A DNA stretch of 64,000 nucleotides from Saprospiraceae bacterium (lineage in GTDB: Bacteria > Bacteroidota > Bacteroidia > Chitinophagales > Saprospiraceae): the NCBI GenBank assembly GCA_020628645.1, contig JAHDES010000012.1, positions 1 to 64,000 of the forward strand. The letters are read 5' to 3'. Positions 42,221 through 50,912 of this stretch are shown here, piece after piece; position 1 is the stretch's first letter; the number at the start of each line of letters is the position of its first letter. Made by a program: the position numbers and the translations under genes. The notes beneath the pieces are model-generated. The model was given only the letters and a program-made list of their open reading frames with translations, was not told the origin of the DNA and did not search any database.

Positions 42221-43294
42221 ATGACGGATATCTTCGAATGCTTGGACGGCTTAGTCGGTTTAACTGACATTGAATGCGACTGCATCGAAGATGAACGTCC
42301 AGAGGACTGGAATGAAAGTGATTCTGGTTTATATTTGACAGATTTTGAAGATGGAATTCCACTCAACACATTAGTTTTCTCAACAGCAAAATGCTTTGGA
42401 GGACAGACTGTTTGGGAGGTCATGCAACGCGCTTTAAATCAAGCAACAAAAGACTTTGTTCGGGATTTAAAAGCGTCAATTTACGGTGCTTACGACTCTA
42501 ACCTACAGGTTTTTTCTGGTTGTGTTGGAAAACAAAAGGTCACGGGTTCATTGTCAATTTCAGAAGATTATACAGGAGCAACTTTTGAAGTAAAAAAAGC
42601 TGTCAAGGGTGCTTGCTGGACAATCAATGAAATAGGACTAGGATTGAATTGTAATGCTGAGGTAGAAGTTTTAATCTATGAGGCATCAAATCCAAGCAAT
42701 ATTCTACACACCGAGACTATCCAAGCTGTTGCTGGTGAATTTGTAAAACACGCACTTTCTACGCCTTTACAATTGCCTTTGCAGTCGGATAACTGCGATA
42801 AACTAAAATATGTTATTGCCTACGATTTGCCAGATGGTTGTGATCCATTAAACAGTAAGTTCCGGTGCTGCTCTGATAAATTTGCGTGGGAAAAGTATTT
42901 CAATGCAAAAGGTTTTAGCTCAAACGATTTGTCGATTACTGGAAAGTGTACGAATTATTCCAATGGCTTATCAGTATGTGGATTCCTTCAATGTGACGGA
43001 TTAAAATGGATTTGCGATCTAGATGAGATACAAGGATATAGTGTAAAAGATGTGATTTCAAAAACAATACAATATCGTGCTGTTTCAAAGTTGATTAGTG
43101 CAATTTGCGATAGCGGAAATATTAATTTCTATACGCTATTGGCACCTGAAAAACTAATCGCTAGGCAACAAGGTAACAATACCATGTATGTTCAAAACAT
43201 AACATGGATTACTCAAAATTTACCGCTTCACCTTACTGACTGTTTTAAATGCAAAACAGGAAAAATAGGGAGAAGATATTCAAACTTAATTTAA
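42221..43294 (+). CDS. Cys-rich structural protein (357 aa)
   Basis: About 18 cysteines (5%), with CDC, CC and CxxCxC-type clusters (IECDCIEDE, FRCCSDK, DCFKCKTG). Beta-rich with N-terminal acidic region. Sits between the capsid-like and tail-tube-like genes, four bases before the next start. Perhaps a head-tail connector, neck or decoration protein. Confidence 0.5.
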   Translation: MTDIFECLDGLVGLTDIECDCIEDERPEDWNESDSGLYLTDFEDGIPLNTLVFSTAKCFGGQTVWEVMQRALNQATKDFVRDLKASIYGAYDSNLQVFSGCVGKQKVTGSLSISEDYTGATFEVKKAVKGACWTINEIGLGLNCNAEVEVLIYEASNPSNILHTETIQAVAGEFVKHALSTPLQLPLQSDNCDKLKYVIAYDLPDGCDPLNSKFRCCSDKFAWEKYFNAKGFSSNDLSITGKCTNYSNGLSVCGFLQCDGLKWICDLDEIQGYSVKDVISKTIQYRAVSKLISAICDSGNINFYTLLAPEKLIARQQGNNTMYVQNITWITQNLPLHLTDCFKCKTGKIGRRYSNLI

Positions 43295-43298
43295 TAGT

Positions 43299-43889
43299 AT
43301 GCTCAACACTTGGTCAGATATATTATGTATTCAAGACTGCGACGAAAATTGCAGTCCATGGGCAAAAACTGCCATCCCAGAAGATCCGAATTGTTGTATA
43401 GAGACTGAACTGGCGCAAATTTGTGATTTGTGGTTTGATCCCTGCGTCCAGAATCCTATGACATCTTTTGATGATATAGGTATTACCGCTTGGGCATTAG
43501 ATATTGATAACACTGACACGACAGGAGTGAAAATCAAAACAATTGTCGTAGAGGGTGGAATTGCAGAACCAGAAGATATTATAACACCACTTCCTAAAGG
43601 AAAATCTAAGAAAACTAAAAGCACTTATACGCTTACAGCGGTTGTCAAATGTATTGATGAAGGATTGAACAATTTCTTTAGACGGATGCAACTGGGAGAT
43701 ACTAATTTCGCCTTTTGGTATTCTTCTTTAGGAGGGTATATGTATGGAGATGTGGGAGGGATTTCGCCAACTTCGGTACGCGCTTTCGTAGTTCACAAAA
43801 ATGACGCTACAGCTGAGCGTACTTGGAACTTAGTGATCACTTACGAAGCTTGTGTTGATCCAATTCGCGTACCAAACCCATTAGCTTAA
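43299..43889 (+). CDS. Tail-tube-like structural protein
   Basis: 196 aa with a Cys-rich start (CIQDCDENCSPW, CC, C..C), then a beta-sandwich-like region (TYTLTAVVKCIDEGLNNFFRRM) and NLVITYEACVDP near the end, similar in length and layout to major tail proteins of siphoviruses. Followed by a strong terminator. Call is by size, predicted beta content and position. Confidence 0.5.
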   Translation: MLNTWSDILCIQDCDENCSPWAKTAIPEDPNCCIETELAQICDLWFDPCVQNPMTSFDDIGITAWALDIDNTDTTGVKIKTIVVEGGIAEPEDIITPLPKGKSKKTKSTYTLTAVVKCIDEGLNNFFRRMQLGDTNFAFWYSSLGGYMYGDVGGISPTSVRAFVVHKNDATAERTWNLVITYEACVDPIRVPNPLA

Positions 43890-43908
43890 ATAAGTAAAAT
43901 AATTAGTT

Positions 43909-46230
43909 TTGAAAAATAATATTCAAAAAAGCTTGCTTGCTACACTTGCAAGTAAGCTTTTTTTCTTGCTAATCTTCTTTTTCACCTTTCCATTAAATGC
44001 ACAGCAGATATTGAAAGGCAAAGAGGTTGACTTCTACACTTCTGGAATTCAAACGCTTTCCACTGGTGGAACTTTTGTTTCTGACTTGATGGAAAATGAC
44101 GAATTCTGTAATTCGGTTACGGTTTGGAACTGTACAGATGGACCATTGAGCGTGGAAATACTCTCAGCACTTGATGTTGTTGGGTTTCAAACGGTGCCTT
44201 CTTCACATTCATTAACAATGACATTGACATCTGATCGATTTGATGAATTGACAATTACATCACAAGGGTCAGGAGACATACTAGTGAATGGGATCAGAGA
44301 CAATAGAGATATACGCGTCCCTGGTCAAAATATTATCACCACTTTGTTGGCTGCTAATTGTGATTACTTGGAAGATGAACCAGAACCTGAGCCAATTATT
44401 GACACCTCTATTGATGTCGAGTGTGATCAAAACACTGGATTTTGGACATATTTCTATACAGAAACGACTAATGGTGTAGTTACCAATGAAACAACTACAC
44501 TTTCGAATGTACTATGTTCTCAAAATCAGCCCGATTATGAAACCAAAAATCGGTGTGTCGGAGGAGATTTAATCATTGAAACATATAGTATTGAGAATGG
44601 AATAGAAACACTAATCGCTAGTGTAGATTCTGGAAACGATTGTTATATAAATGCTCCTTTTAATGTAGATTCACTTCCCTATATCCATCCAGTAAGTGGG
44701 TATGTGCAAGACACAGTTGCGCAGCGATTACTACAACAGTTAGTAAATCAGCAGCCAGTTATAACTACTGTAGATATAGAATGTAATCAAACAACAAATA
44801 CCTGGCACTACTTTTATACCGAAACCCTTAATGGTATAATCATAACAGAGAACAATACGGATTCGGGCGTTCCGTGCTCATCTGCTCAACCTGACTATGA
44901 GTTTAGAGACACTTGTATTTCGGGAAATATTTATACGCAAACTGTATCAATCGTAAATAATGTAGAATCAGTAATAGCATCAGTCAATACAACGATTAGT
45001 TGCTCTGATTACATCAAGCCAGATACGACTTATAGTAGCTCACCAATTCCTTATTGCCTTAATGATATTACATATTTTTATACTGTAATTCATATAAATG
45101 GTGTTCTACAACCCTATTCACTTCCTGCGGGCGCGGTAGAAGGGTATTGTCAAGAAGGATGCGATACATCTGTATTCAAAGAATATGTATGCGATCCTAC
45201 TGTTGATAGCACCTATTTTTATTATGAGAAATATGATTGTAATGGAGATTTGGTGTTCAATGGATTCAATGAACAAGAGTTTTTCGCATTAGGCAAAGAA
45301 AACCTAGGTTGTAGCCTAGGCGTTTTCAATGGCATTTCTCAAACAGAAACATACGATAGCTACTCGATAACAGGATCAGGTACGAATAATGTTGAATTAA
45401 GAATAAGTGGTTTTTCAGCTACATTATTAGAAAGGGCGATTCTTTGGGACGTCATTTCAAGCAATAACTCATTAAGCTGTATTCGCTTTTTTTTCCCTGC
45501 TGGGGAATATGTGTTTGGCTACAATTGGGTAGATGTCAATAGCCCTCCATCCTTCAATCCAACTGATGATTTTGTGATAAAAATGGATATGACAGTTGAT
45601 CAGTTTGACTGTTTTCTTTGTAACCAAGTAAATGCTTTTCAAACTTTTGGTGCTGATGTTACAGATAATGTATCCGGTAGTGTACTAATGCGCAGTATAG
45701 CGGACAGTAGATGTGAGTATACAGATGCTTTTGAGAAAGTTACACCTAACGAAATTGAACTTGGAGCGTGTGCAGAAAAATGTGATACACTTGTAAAATA
45801 CATCAGCAGTCGAGTTTCGACTTGTATCAATTGCGAGCCTTACTGGGTTATTGACTACACAGATGGTTCTACAGAAGTAGTAGCTGAAAATCTAGGAACA
45901 GACAATTGGTGTGTTTATCAAGAAGAAAAATATGCGTTTCGCCTAAATGGGGTCGATAACTCTAGCAACACCAAGTTTAATTTAGATGACCCTAGTTTTA
46001 CCAACGCTTATGCAGACATAGGAGTCAACAACTGGACGGCTACAGATTTAGCAAATGCGCTGAATACTTTTTCTAGTAATGCCATTCCACCAGTCGTGCC
46101 TTCTGGTATTAATTATTCAACTACAATTTGGGCTGCAGATGTGGCTAATAATACAGTTTATGTGGTATCTGGTCCAATACCGACAAGTTTGGATTTAGTG
46201 AGTATCCCTATAAGTTTAATCCCTCAATAA
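43909..46230 (+). CDS. Large secreted-type tail/surface protein with duplicated Cys domain
   Basis: 773 aa from a TTG start at 43909. N-terminal Sec signal peptide (about 1-31, ending LNA-QQ) preceded by Lys residues. Beta-rich throughout, with two tandem-type domains (about 169-250 and 289-370) sharing DxECxQxTxxWxYFYTET, then PxC, QPDYE and IASV blocks. C-terminal region (about 680-773) resembles a compact adhesin domain (YAFRLNGVDNSSNTKF). Possibly a tail fibre or receptor-binding protein; the Sec leader is unusual for a virion protein. The first codons overlap a strong terminator hairpin. Confidence 0.6.
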   Translation: MKNNIQKSLLATLASKLFFLLIFFFTFPLNAQQILKGKEVDFYTSGIQTLSTGGTFVSDLMENDEFCNSVTVWNCTDGPLSVEILSALDVVGFQTVPSSHSLTMTLTSDRFDELTITSQGSGDILVNGIRDNRDIRVPGQNIITTLLAANCDYLEDEPEPEPIIDTSIDVECDQNTGFWTYFYTETTNGVVTNETTTLSNVLCSQNQPDYETKNRCVGGDLIIETYSIENGIETLIASVDSGNDCYINAPFNVDSLPYIHPVSGYVQDTVAQRLLQQLVNQQPVITTVDIECNQTTNTWHYFYTETLNGIIITENNTDSGVPCSSAQPDYEFRDTCISGNIYTQTVSIVNNVESVIASVNTTISCSDYIKPDTTYSSSPIPYCLNDITYFYTVIHINGVLQPYSLPAGAVEGYCQEGCDTSVFKEYVCDPTVDSTYFYYEKYDCNGDLVFNGFNEQEFFALGKENLGCSLGVFNGISQTETYDSYSITGSGTNNVELRISGFSATLLERAILWDVISSNNSLSCIRFFFPAGEYVFGYNWVDVNSPPSFNPTDDFVIKMDMTVDQFDCFLCNQVNAFQTFGADVTDNVSGSVLMRSIADSRCEYTDAFEKVTPNEIELGACAEKCDTLVKYISSRVSTCINCEPYWVIDYTDGSTEVVAENLGTDNWCVYQEEKYAFRLNGVDNSSNTKFNLDDPSFTNAYADIGVNNWTATDLANALNTFSSNAIPPVVPSGINYSTTIWAADVANNTVYVVSGPIPTSLDLVSIPISLIPQ
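43925..43963 (+). terminator. Strong hairpin-T-run inside the leader codons
   Basis: 43925-43940 pairs with 43948-43963 (16-bp stem with one G-U pair, loop TACACTT); the right arm ends in an uninterrupted T-run that continues to 43964. It is also a bidirectional design with an A-run on the left. It falls within the signal-peptide codons of the 773-aa protein. Confidence 0.8.
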
Positions 46231-46231
46231 A

Positions 46232-46798
46232 ATGATTTTAAGAAATATAATTACCTGCATTTTTTTAATCGCAAACATTATCAGCCTGAGTGCTCAGGCT
46301 TTTAATGTTTGTAATTGTAGTTCTAATTCCAACTCAGTTTCATTAGACACTACTTTAATGCCACTTTATGAGTGGCGTGACATCTGGGCAGAAGAAGGTG
46401 GTGCAATTGCAAATAATTCCTCTCAATATTCATTCGGGAATGGGGCTACTGGATTTATTGGACTTCCAATAGATGATGGCTGGGAGGTGGTTGCTATGTA
46501 TTATCATTCAGATAATAATGGAGTAAATGATGACTTAACCATCAATCTTGTAGATATGCGAACCCAATCTGTGGCTGCGCCAATCATCTCTACTATTACT
46601 ATCAATAATTCGGGAGATGGTGTAGGAAATAATGGCTATTTGTATCAAGAATTTACGGCACCTATTGGAATACCAGATGGTGCTGTATTGGGTTTTCGAA
46701 CTGGAACAGAAACAGGAGTTTTCTCGGATGTCAGGGTAGGTGCTAGACTGCGTCGGAAAGTTGGAGATTTTGTATCTGAAGTAACAATATCAAATTAG
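46232..46798 (+). CDS. Secreted-type tail-associated protein (188 aa)
   Basis: 188 aa. Sec leader MILRNIITCIFLIANIISLSAQA, mature part starts near Phe24. The first 12 mature residues are Cys/Asn/Ser-rich (NVCNCSSNSNS), and the rest looks like a compact beta-sandwich with GARLRRKVGDF near the end, typical of phage tail accessory or fibre-tip proteins. Starts 2 bp after the 773-aa gene. Confidence 0.55.
   Translation: MILRNIITCIFLIANIISLSAQAFNVCNCSSNSNSVSLDTTLMPLYEWRDIWAEEGGAIANNSSQYSFGNGATGFIGLPIDDGWEVVAMYYHSDNNGVNDDLTINLVDMRTQSVAAPIISTITINNSGDGVGNNGYLYQEFTAPIGIPDGAVLGFRTGTETGVFSDVRVGARLRRKVGDFVSEVTISN
46272..46311 (+). promoter_or_regulatory. Long hairpin inside leader codons
   Basis: 46272-46280 (CAAACATTA) pairs with 46303-46311, and 46283-46290 (AGCCTGAG) pairs with 46293-46300, with a two-by-two internal loop and a TG terminal loop: 17 base pairs in all. 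A TTTT run (46300-46303) follows the inner stem, so the inner part alone could act as a weak terminator, the full stem as an antiterminator. Confidence 0.6.
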
Positions 46799-46810
46799 AA
46801 ATAAATCATC

Positions 46811-49243
46811 ATGAAAAAAATTTTCCCTCTACTACTGATTACCTTGTTCGCATTCGATTTGTATGCGCAACGTCCAAACGGAAATTACCCAATCATTGGG
46901 CGAAATTCTAAGGACTTCTTTGACCTTCTTCGAGAAGCGATAGCAAAAGAAGATGGAAAACGAGAAAGTGTTTTGAAACTTCGTCCAGTCGATACTGATG
47001 ATCGCCGTTTTTACGACCTTGATCAAGGGAAAAGAGTTCGAGACTTCCGTCATTCCGCTACGCTAAAATCCTTGTATGATTACGATCCACTTGATTCCAA
47101 CTCACTAGTAATTAATGTTGATAGGCAATTGCTTGTCGAAGGCTTAGGATTAGAGGATATATTGAGCTGTAAGGATTGCGATGAAGCAAATGAGTTGATT
47201 GAAAATTTCTATGTGAACCCCGATTTAGGTATGTTATGCGTGGTTGAAAATGGCACTCCATTTTGTGTTGACTTGAAAGATGTAAATCTAACGTCAACGT
47301 TCACTCAAACAAATACAACTGGTAATTTGATAGGAACCCACGAAAGTGGGGATGGAACGGTAACTCCTGTATACGAAACAGTTGTTGCTTTGCCATCAGA
47401 TGATGGAAATGGGAATTGGACGTTCACGAATGAAGCAGGGGGAACGGTTATTATACCTGTTAAAAGTGTTGATTATACTGTTAATGGTTCAGAGTTAACA
47501 AATGGCGATTCGTTGTTTTGTATTGAGCGTGATGGGGTGATTGATGTGAATAGTTGTTGGACAGTTCCTCAATCAGGTTCAGACCTCAACGGTATCTATT
47601 CGGCTGCTAATGAGGACACAAATAAACAAGTTACTGATATTAACATGAATAACAGTAACTTAAAATGGGATGGTTTAGGTGAACTGACTATTCATAACGA
47701 CGGTCGATTGGTTCAGAATTTCAATCTTGAAAGTTTTGCTTTGACAAATGTACTTAATGATGATTTGCCACAGCGTTCTATTATGATAGGTCAAAATTCA
47801 GGACTGAACGCAACTCGTAATGGCACAAATCTGAATCTTGTAGACGGCGTCTTTATAGGCTACAATGCTGACCCTTTTCGGACTAGGAGAACTTCTTATT
47901 TAGGTTATCAATCAGGTTATCAATCAGACAGCATACAGTTTTCAGTCGTTGGTGGTGGGTCACTAAATGGTCGATTTATGTATGATGTTAATAACTCTAT
48001 GGTTTGGGGTGGTGTACAAAACGGAGATAGTGGGAAAGAAATATTGTCGAGTGTATTGGGGGGTGGTTCGCAAAATGGCTTTCAATCCGAAAATATATCT
48101 ACATCAAACATTTTTGGTGGTTCGCTTAACGGAGGACAGATTAAAAATGTAACAGGCTCGGATGTTTCGGGCGGAACTCAAAACGGTCAACTAGCGGAAG
48201 ATATATTTAATAGTTTGGTTAGTGGAGGTTCTCAAAATGGTCGAGAAGCAAAAAGAATATCTACGTCTGCTCTTTACGGCGGCTCTTTGAACGGTGAAAT
48301 GGCAGAAGATGTCAGTAATTCGGTGTTAGGGGGCGGAACGCAAAACGGGCGTATGTCAAAAAACATAACAAATACAGTCCTTTGGGGTGCAGTCAACAAT
48401 GGAGGCAAAATAGAGGACGTGAATAATTCATTAGTTCTTGGAGCTTCGGCGGCAGGATTAGAGGCAAAAGAAATCGAAACATCTGTACTCCATGGTGGCA
48501 TTTCTGTTGGACGAGAATCTTTCAAAATAGAAAATACTTATCTAGCAGGTGCAAACTATTCGGGTTATCAAGCTGATAGTCTTACTAATAGTGTTGTGAT
48601 AGGAGGGGTTCGAGCAGGGTATCAATCGAAAGGCGACAATAATACAGTTCTTGGCGGTGTTGACACTTATAAAGGTAGATGGGGTAATGAAAACACAGTA
48701 GTAGGCTCACAAGCAATGAACACATTTTTCCCAACATTGGGAAACGGATTTGTAGTTAATGTTGCTACTGACCACCAAGGAGGACAAGTTTGGTCGTCCC
48801 CTGCAATCGCTGCGGTTATTGCTCAATACGGATTAGTAGAATGTCAAAATTTTCCTGTTAGAATTGAAGCTTGGGATAACTCATTAGGGGTAGGATTCCA
48901 ACAGCGTAGCTACTTGGGTTTTGTGGTGACGGGAACAGACGAAATAACCAGGATAGAAGACCCTGTAACAAACTGGATGGGAACAGCTACGACTATAACA
49001 CTTAGTCCACCTAATTACCGACACAACACGGGGGCTTTTGGTTTCAATGCCGAACCCCGTAGAAGCAATCATTATGCATATGGTGATGATAGGGTTGAGT
49101 TACATCAGTTTACAGCTGGGGATGTACAGGTAGAAGAGCTGGGAAGTGGTCTTGTTTTGCGCAGCCCTGATGGAAATTGTTGGCGTACTACAGTTGACAA
49201 CGCAGGGAATCTTTCTACTGTTCTTATACCTTGTGAAAACTAA
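46811..49243 (+). CDS. Tail spike/fibre with Sec leader and 18-residue repeats
   Basis: 810 aa. Sec leader MKKIFPLLLITLFAFDLYAQ (cut near residue 20). Middle region (about residues 378-611) holds thirteen 18-residue repeats, consensus S-V-L-x-G-G-S-x-N-G-x-x-A-x-x-I-x-N, expected to form a beta-solenoid. The C-terminal domain ends GSGLVLRSPDGNCWRT..NAGNL, the ending seen on many phage tail fibres. Best read as the main receptor-binding protein. A Sec leader on a virion fibre is unexplained; surface display in the lysogen is an alternative. Confidence 0.7.
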   Translation: MKKIFPLLLITLFAFDLYAQRPNGNYPIIGRNSKDFFDLLREAIAKEDGKRESVLKLRPVDTDDRRFYDLDQGKRVRDFRHSATLKSLYDYDPLDSNSLVINVDRQLLVEGLGLEDILSCKDCDEANELIENFYVNPDLGMLCVVENGTPFCVDLKDVNLTSTFTQTNTTGNLIGTHESGDGTVTPVYETVVALPSDDGNGNWTFTNEAGGTVIIPVKSVDYTVNGSELTNGDSLFCIERDGVIDVNSCWTVPQSGSDLNGIYSAANEDTNKQVTDINMNNSNLKWDGLGELTIHNDGRLVQNFNLESFALTNVLNDDLPQRSIMIGQNSGLNATRNGTNLNLVDGVFIGYNADPFRTRRTSYLGYQSGYQSDSIQFSVVGGGSLNGRFMYDVNNSMVWGGVQNGDSGKEILSSVLGGGSQNGFQSENISTSNIFGGSLNGGQIKNVTGSDVSGGTQNGQLAEDIFNSLVSGGSQNGREAKRISTSALYGGSLNGEMAEDVSNSVLGGGTQNGRMSKNITNTVLWGAVNNGGKIEDVNNSLVLGASAAGLEAKEIETSVLHGGISVGRESFKIENTYLAGANYSGYQADSLTNSVVIGGVRAGYQSKGDNNTVLGGVDTYKGRWGNENTVVGSQAMNTFFPTLGNGFVVNVATDHQGGQVWSSPAIAAVIAQYGLVECQNFPVRIEAWDNSLGVGFQQRSYLGFVVTGTDEITRIEDPVTNWMGTATTITLSPPNYRHNTGAFGFNAEPRRSNHYAYGDDRVELHQFTAGDVQVEELGSGLVLRSPDGNCWRTTVDNAGNLSTVLIPCEN
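47942..48643 (+). repeat. Thirteen 54-bp coding repeats
   Basis: The stretch is exactly 702 bp, 13 x 54, encoding 18-residue units in the tail spike. DNA identity between units is modest but length never varies. Gly-Gly and Asn-Gly turns are the most constant positions. Confidence 0.8.
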
Positions 49244-49280
49244 TCCGTAACAGCATCAGTAATAACTTCATTATATTTTA

Positions 49281-49628
49281 ATGAATCACACAAAAGAAAA
49301 GGAATTCTGGGGAGCCATTGCCATGTTTGTGGTATTGATGATAGTAACTGCATCCTTATTTGTTTTTGAAATACCAGCAAAAAACGAAGGAAGTGTCAAG
49401 CTTATTATCGGCGTTTTAGTAGGTGGATTCTCACCAATCATCTATCGAATTTTAGGAACTGATCCTGCCGAAACCGAAAAGAAAAATGCCCAAATTAAGT
49501 CTTTGGAAGCAGAAAATGAAGAATTAAGAACAAGAGTAAATCATTTAGAAAGTATGTTCATCGATCTACAAAATAAGGTCATCGACAAACTTTCATCACT
49601 TCAAAATATCAATCATGAATCAAGCTAA
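49281..49628 (+). CDS. Holin-like membrane protein with coiled-coil
   Basis: 115 aa: two hydrophobic segments (about 9-29 and 38-55) then a coiled-coil (70-110, NAQIKSLEAENEEL). Length, topology and place in the lysis cassette fit a holin or a spanin-related control protein. Overlaps the next gene by 14 bp. Confidence 0.6.
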   Translation: MNHTKEKEFWGAIAMFVVLMIVTASLFVFEIPAKNEGSVKLIIGVLVGGFSPIIYRILGTDPAETEKKNAQIKSLEAENEELRTRVNHLESMFIDLQNKVIDKLSSLQNINHESS

Positions 49629-49905
49629 AATCGATGCTCTAGTAAACCAATTATTTGTCGCTGTTGGATTAATAATAATGGCATTTTTCCCAAAACTAGC
49701 TTTCCTAGAGCCACTTTTAGGTGATATTCAAATTGCCATCAAAGCAATAATAGGCGGGTTTATAACCTTGCGTGCTGTATGGGTACAATATAAATCTAAT
49801 CGTGATGCGATGGATTCTGAAGCTCAAATAGTTTCATTAAACATTCCTGAGCCTTCTTGGGGGCAAGGGTTCAGTAATTATTTTGGACGTAAAAAAGCAG
49901 CATAA
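49615..49905 (+). CDS. Second holin-like membrane protein
   Basis: 96 aa with two transmembrane helices (about 14-30 and 38-54) and a basic C-terminus (FGRKKAA). With the preceding gene it forms a dual membrane pair, maybe holin/antiholin. Stop overlaps the protease start (TAATG). Confidence 0.6.
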   Translation: MNQAKIDALVNQLFVAVGLIIMAFFPKLAFLEPLLGDIQIAIKAIIGGFITLRAVWVQYKSNRDAMDSEAQIVSLNIPEPSWGQGFSNYFGRKKAA

Positions 49906-50912
49906 TGGCAACACATAAAATAAAATCTGAACGCAAGGGAAGTGTACGACTTCCTGATTTTACTGCTAAAACAATTGAAGCTTCCGCTTTGTCGCAAATG
50001 ACACCGTGGTTATACAATTCCATCAATGTAGACGCTTTGCATAATGCAGGGTACACGGGTGAAGGACAAGTGATAGCAGTACTTGATACTGGAACAATCG
50101 AACATCCTGATCTTGTAGATACCGTGATTGGTTATAAGGAGTTTGGCACTCCATCTGGTCAAAGTGCCATGAAGGATCGTAATGGTCACGGCGTATGGTG
50201 CCATGGCATTATGGCTGCTCAAAATAACACTCACGGAATCAAAGGAACTACGCATTCAAGCAAATTCCTTATTCAAAAAGTATTGTCTGATGGTGGATAT
50301 GGATCATTAAGGGAGGTAGTAAAAGCTGGGGATGATGCAGCCGCCAATGGAGCAACAATCATAACCGCTTCCTTGGGAGCAATGAAATACTCCAAGCTAG
50401 TAGCTGCTGCAATAAAACGCTGGACAGATGCAGGGATCGTCTTTATTTGTGCTGCCGGAAATGAAGGAAGGAATGGACTTTCTTATCCTGGTCGCGATCC
50501 GCGAAGTATTACGATTGGAGCGATTGACCAAACGCACAAAATAGCAGGTTTTTCTTCTGTAGGTAAAGAAGTCGATGTCGTTGCACCGGGCGTTGAATTA
50601 CTTTCCTGCTGGAAAGATGGTGGTTATGCAAAATTATCTGGAACCAGTATGGCTACACCAGTTGTAGCTGGAATTGTGGCGTGTATAAAGTCTATCCCTG
50701 AAAACAAGGATTTTCAAACGCAAAAGCAAATTGAGCGATTACTTTCCAATACGGCGGATGATTATGGCACAACTGGTCATGACCATTATTACGGCCATGG
50801 TCTAATCAATCCAGAACGCGCGATGAACACAGTTTTGGGCGTGAATACTTTCACCAAAGAAAATGCTTTAGCAAGCTTATCCTATGCGGTTAATTATGTG
50901 CAAACCACTTAA
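49905..50912 (+). CDS. Subtilisin-family (S8) serine protease in lysis cassette
   Basis: 335 aa with an intact catalytic triad: Asp61 (AVLDTG), His95 (RNGHGVWCHG) and Ser248 (GTSMATP), plus oxyanion Asn186 (AAGNEG). No Sec leader or evident long prodomain, so it acts in the cytoplasm unless released through holin lesions. Overlaps its neighbours by one base upstream and 17 bp downstream, which firmly places it in the lysis operon. Phage subtilases are rare; roles could be spanin-like envelope disruption or processing of virion proteins. Confidence 0.9.
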   Translation: MATHKIKSERKGSVRLPDFTAKTIEASALSQMTPWLYNSINVDALHNAGYTGEGQVIAVLDTGTIEHPDLVDTVIGYKEFGTPSGQSAMKDRNGHGVWCHGIMAAQNNTHGIKGTTHSSKFLIQKVLSDGGYGSLREVVKAGDDAAANGATIITASLGAMKYSKLVAAAIKRWTDAGIVFICAAGNEGRNGLSYPGRDPRSITIGAIDQTHKIAGFSSVGKEVDVVAPGVELLSCWKDGGYAKLSGTSMATPVVAGIVACIKSIPENKDFQTQKQIERLLSNTADDYGTTGHDHYYGHGLINPERAMNTVLGVNTFTKENALASLSYAVNYVQTT

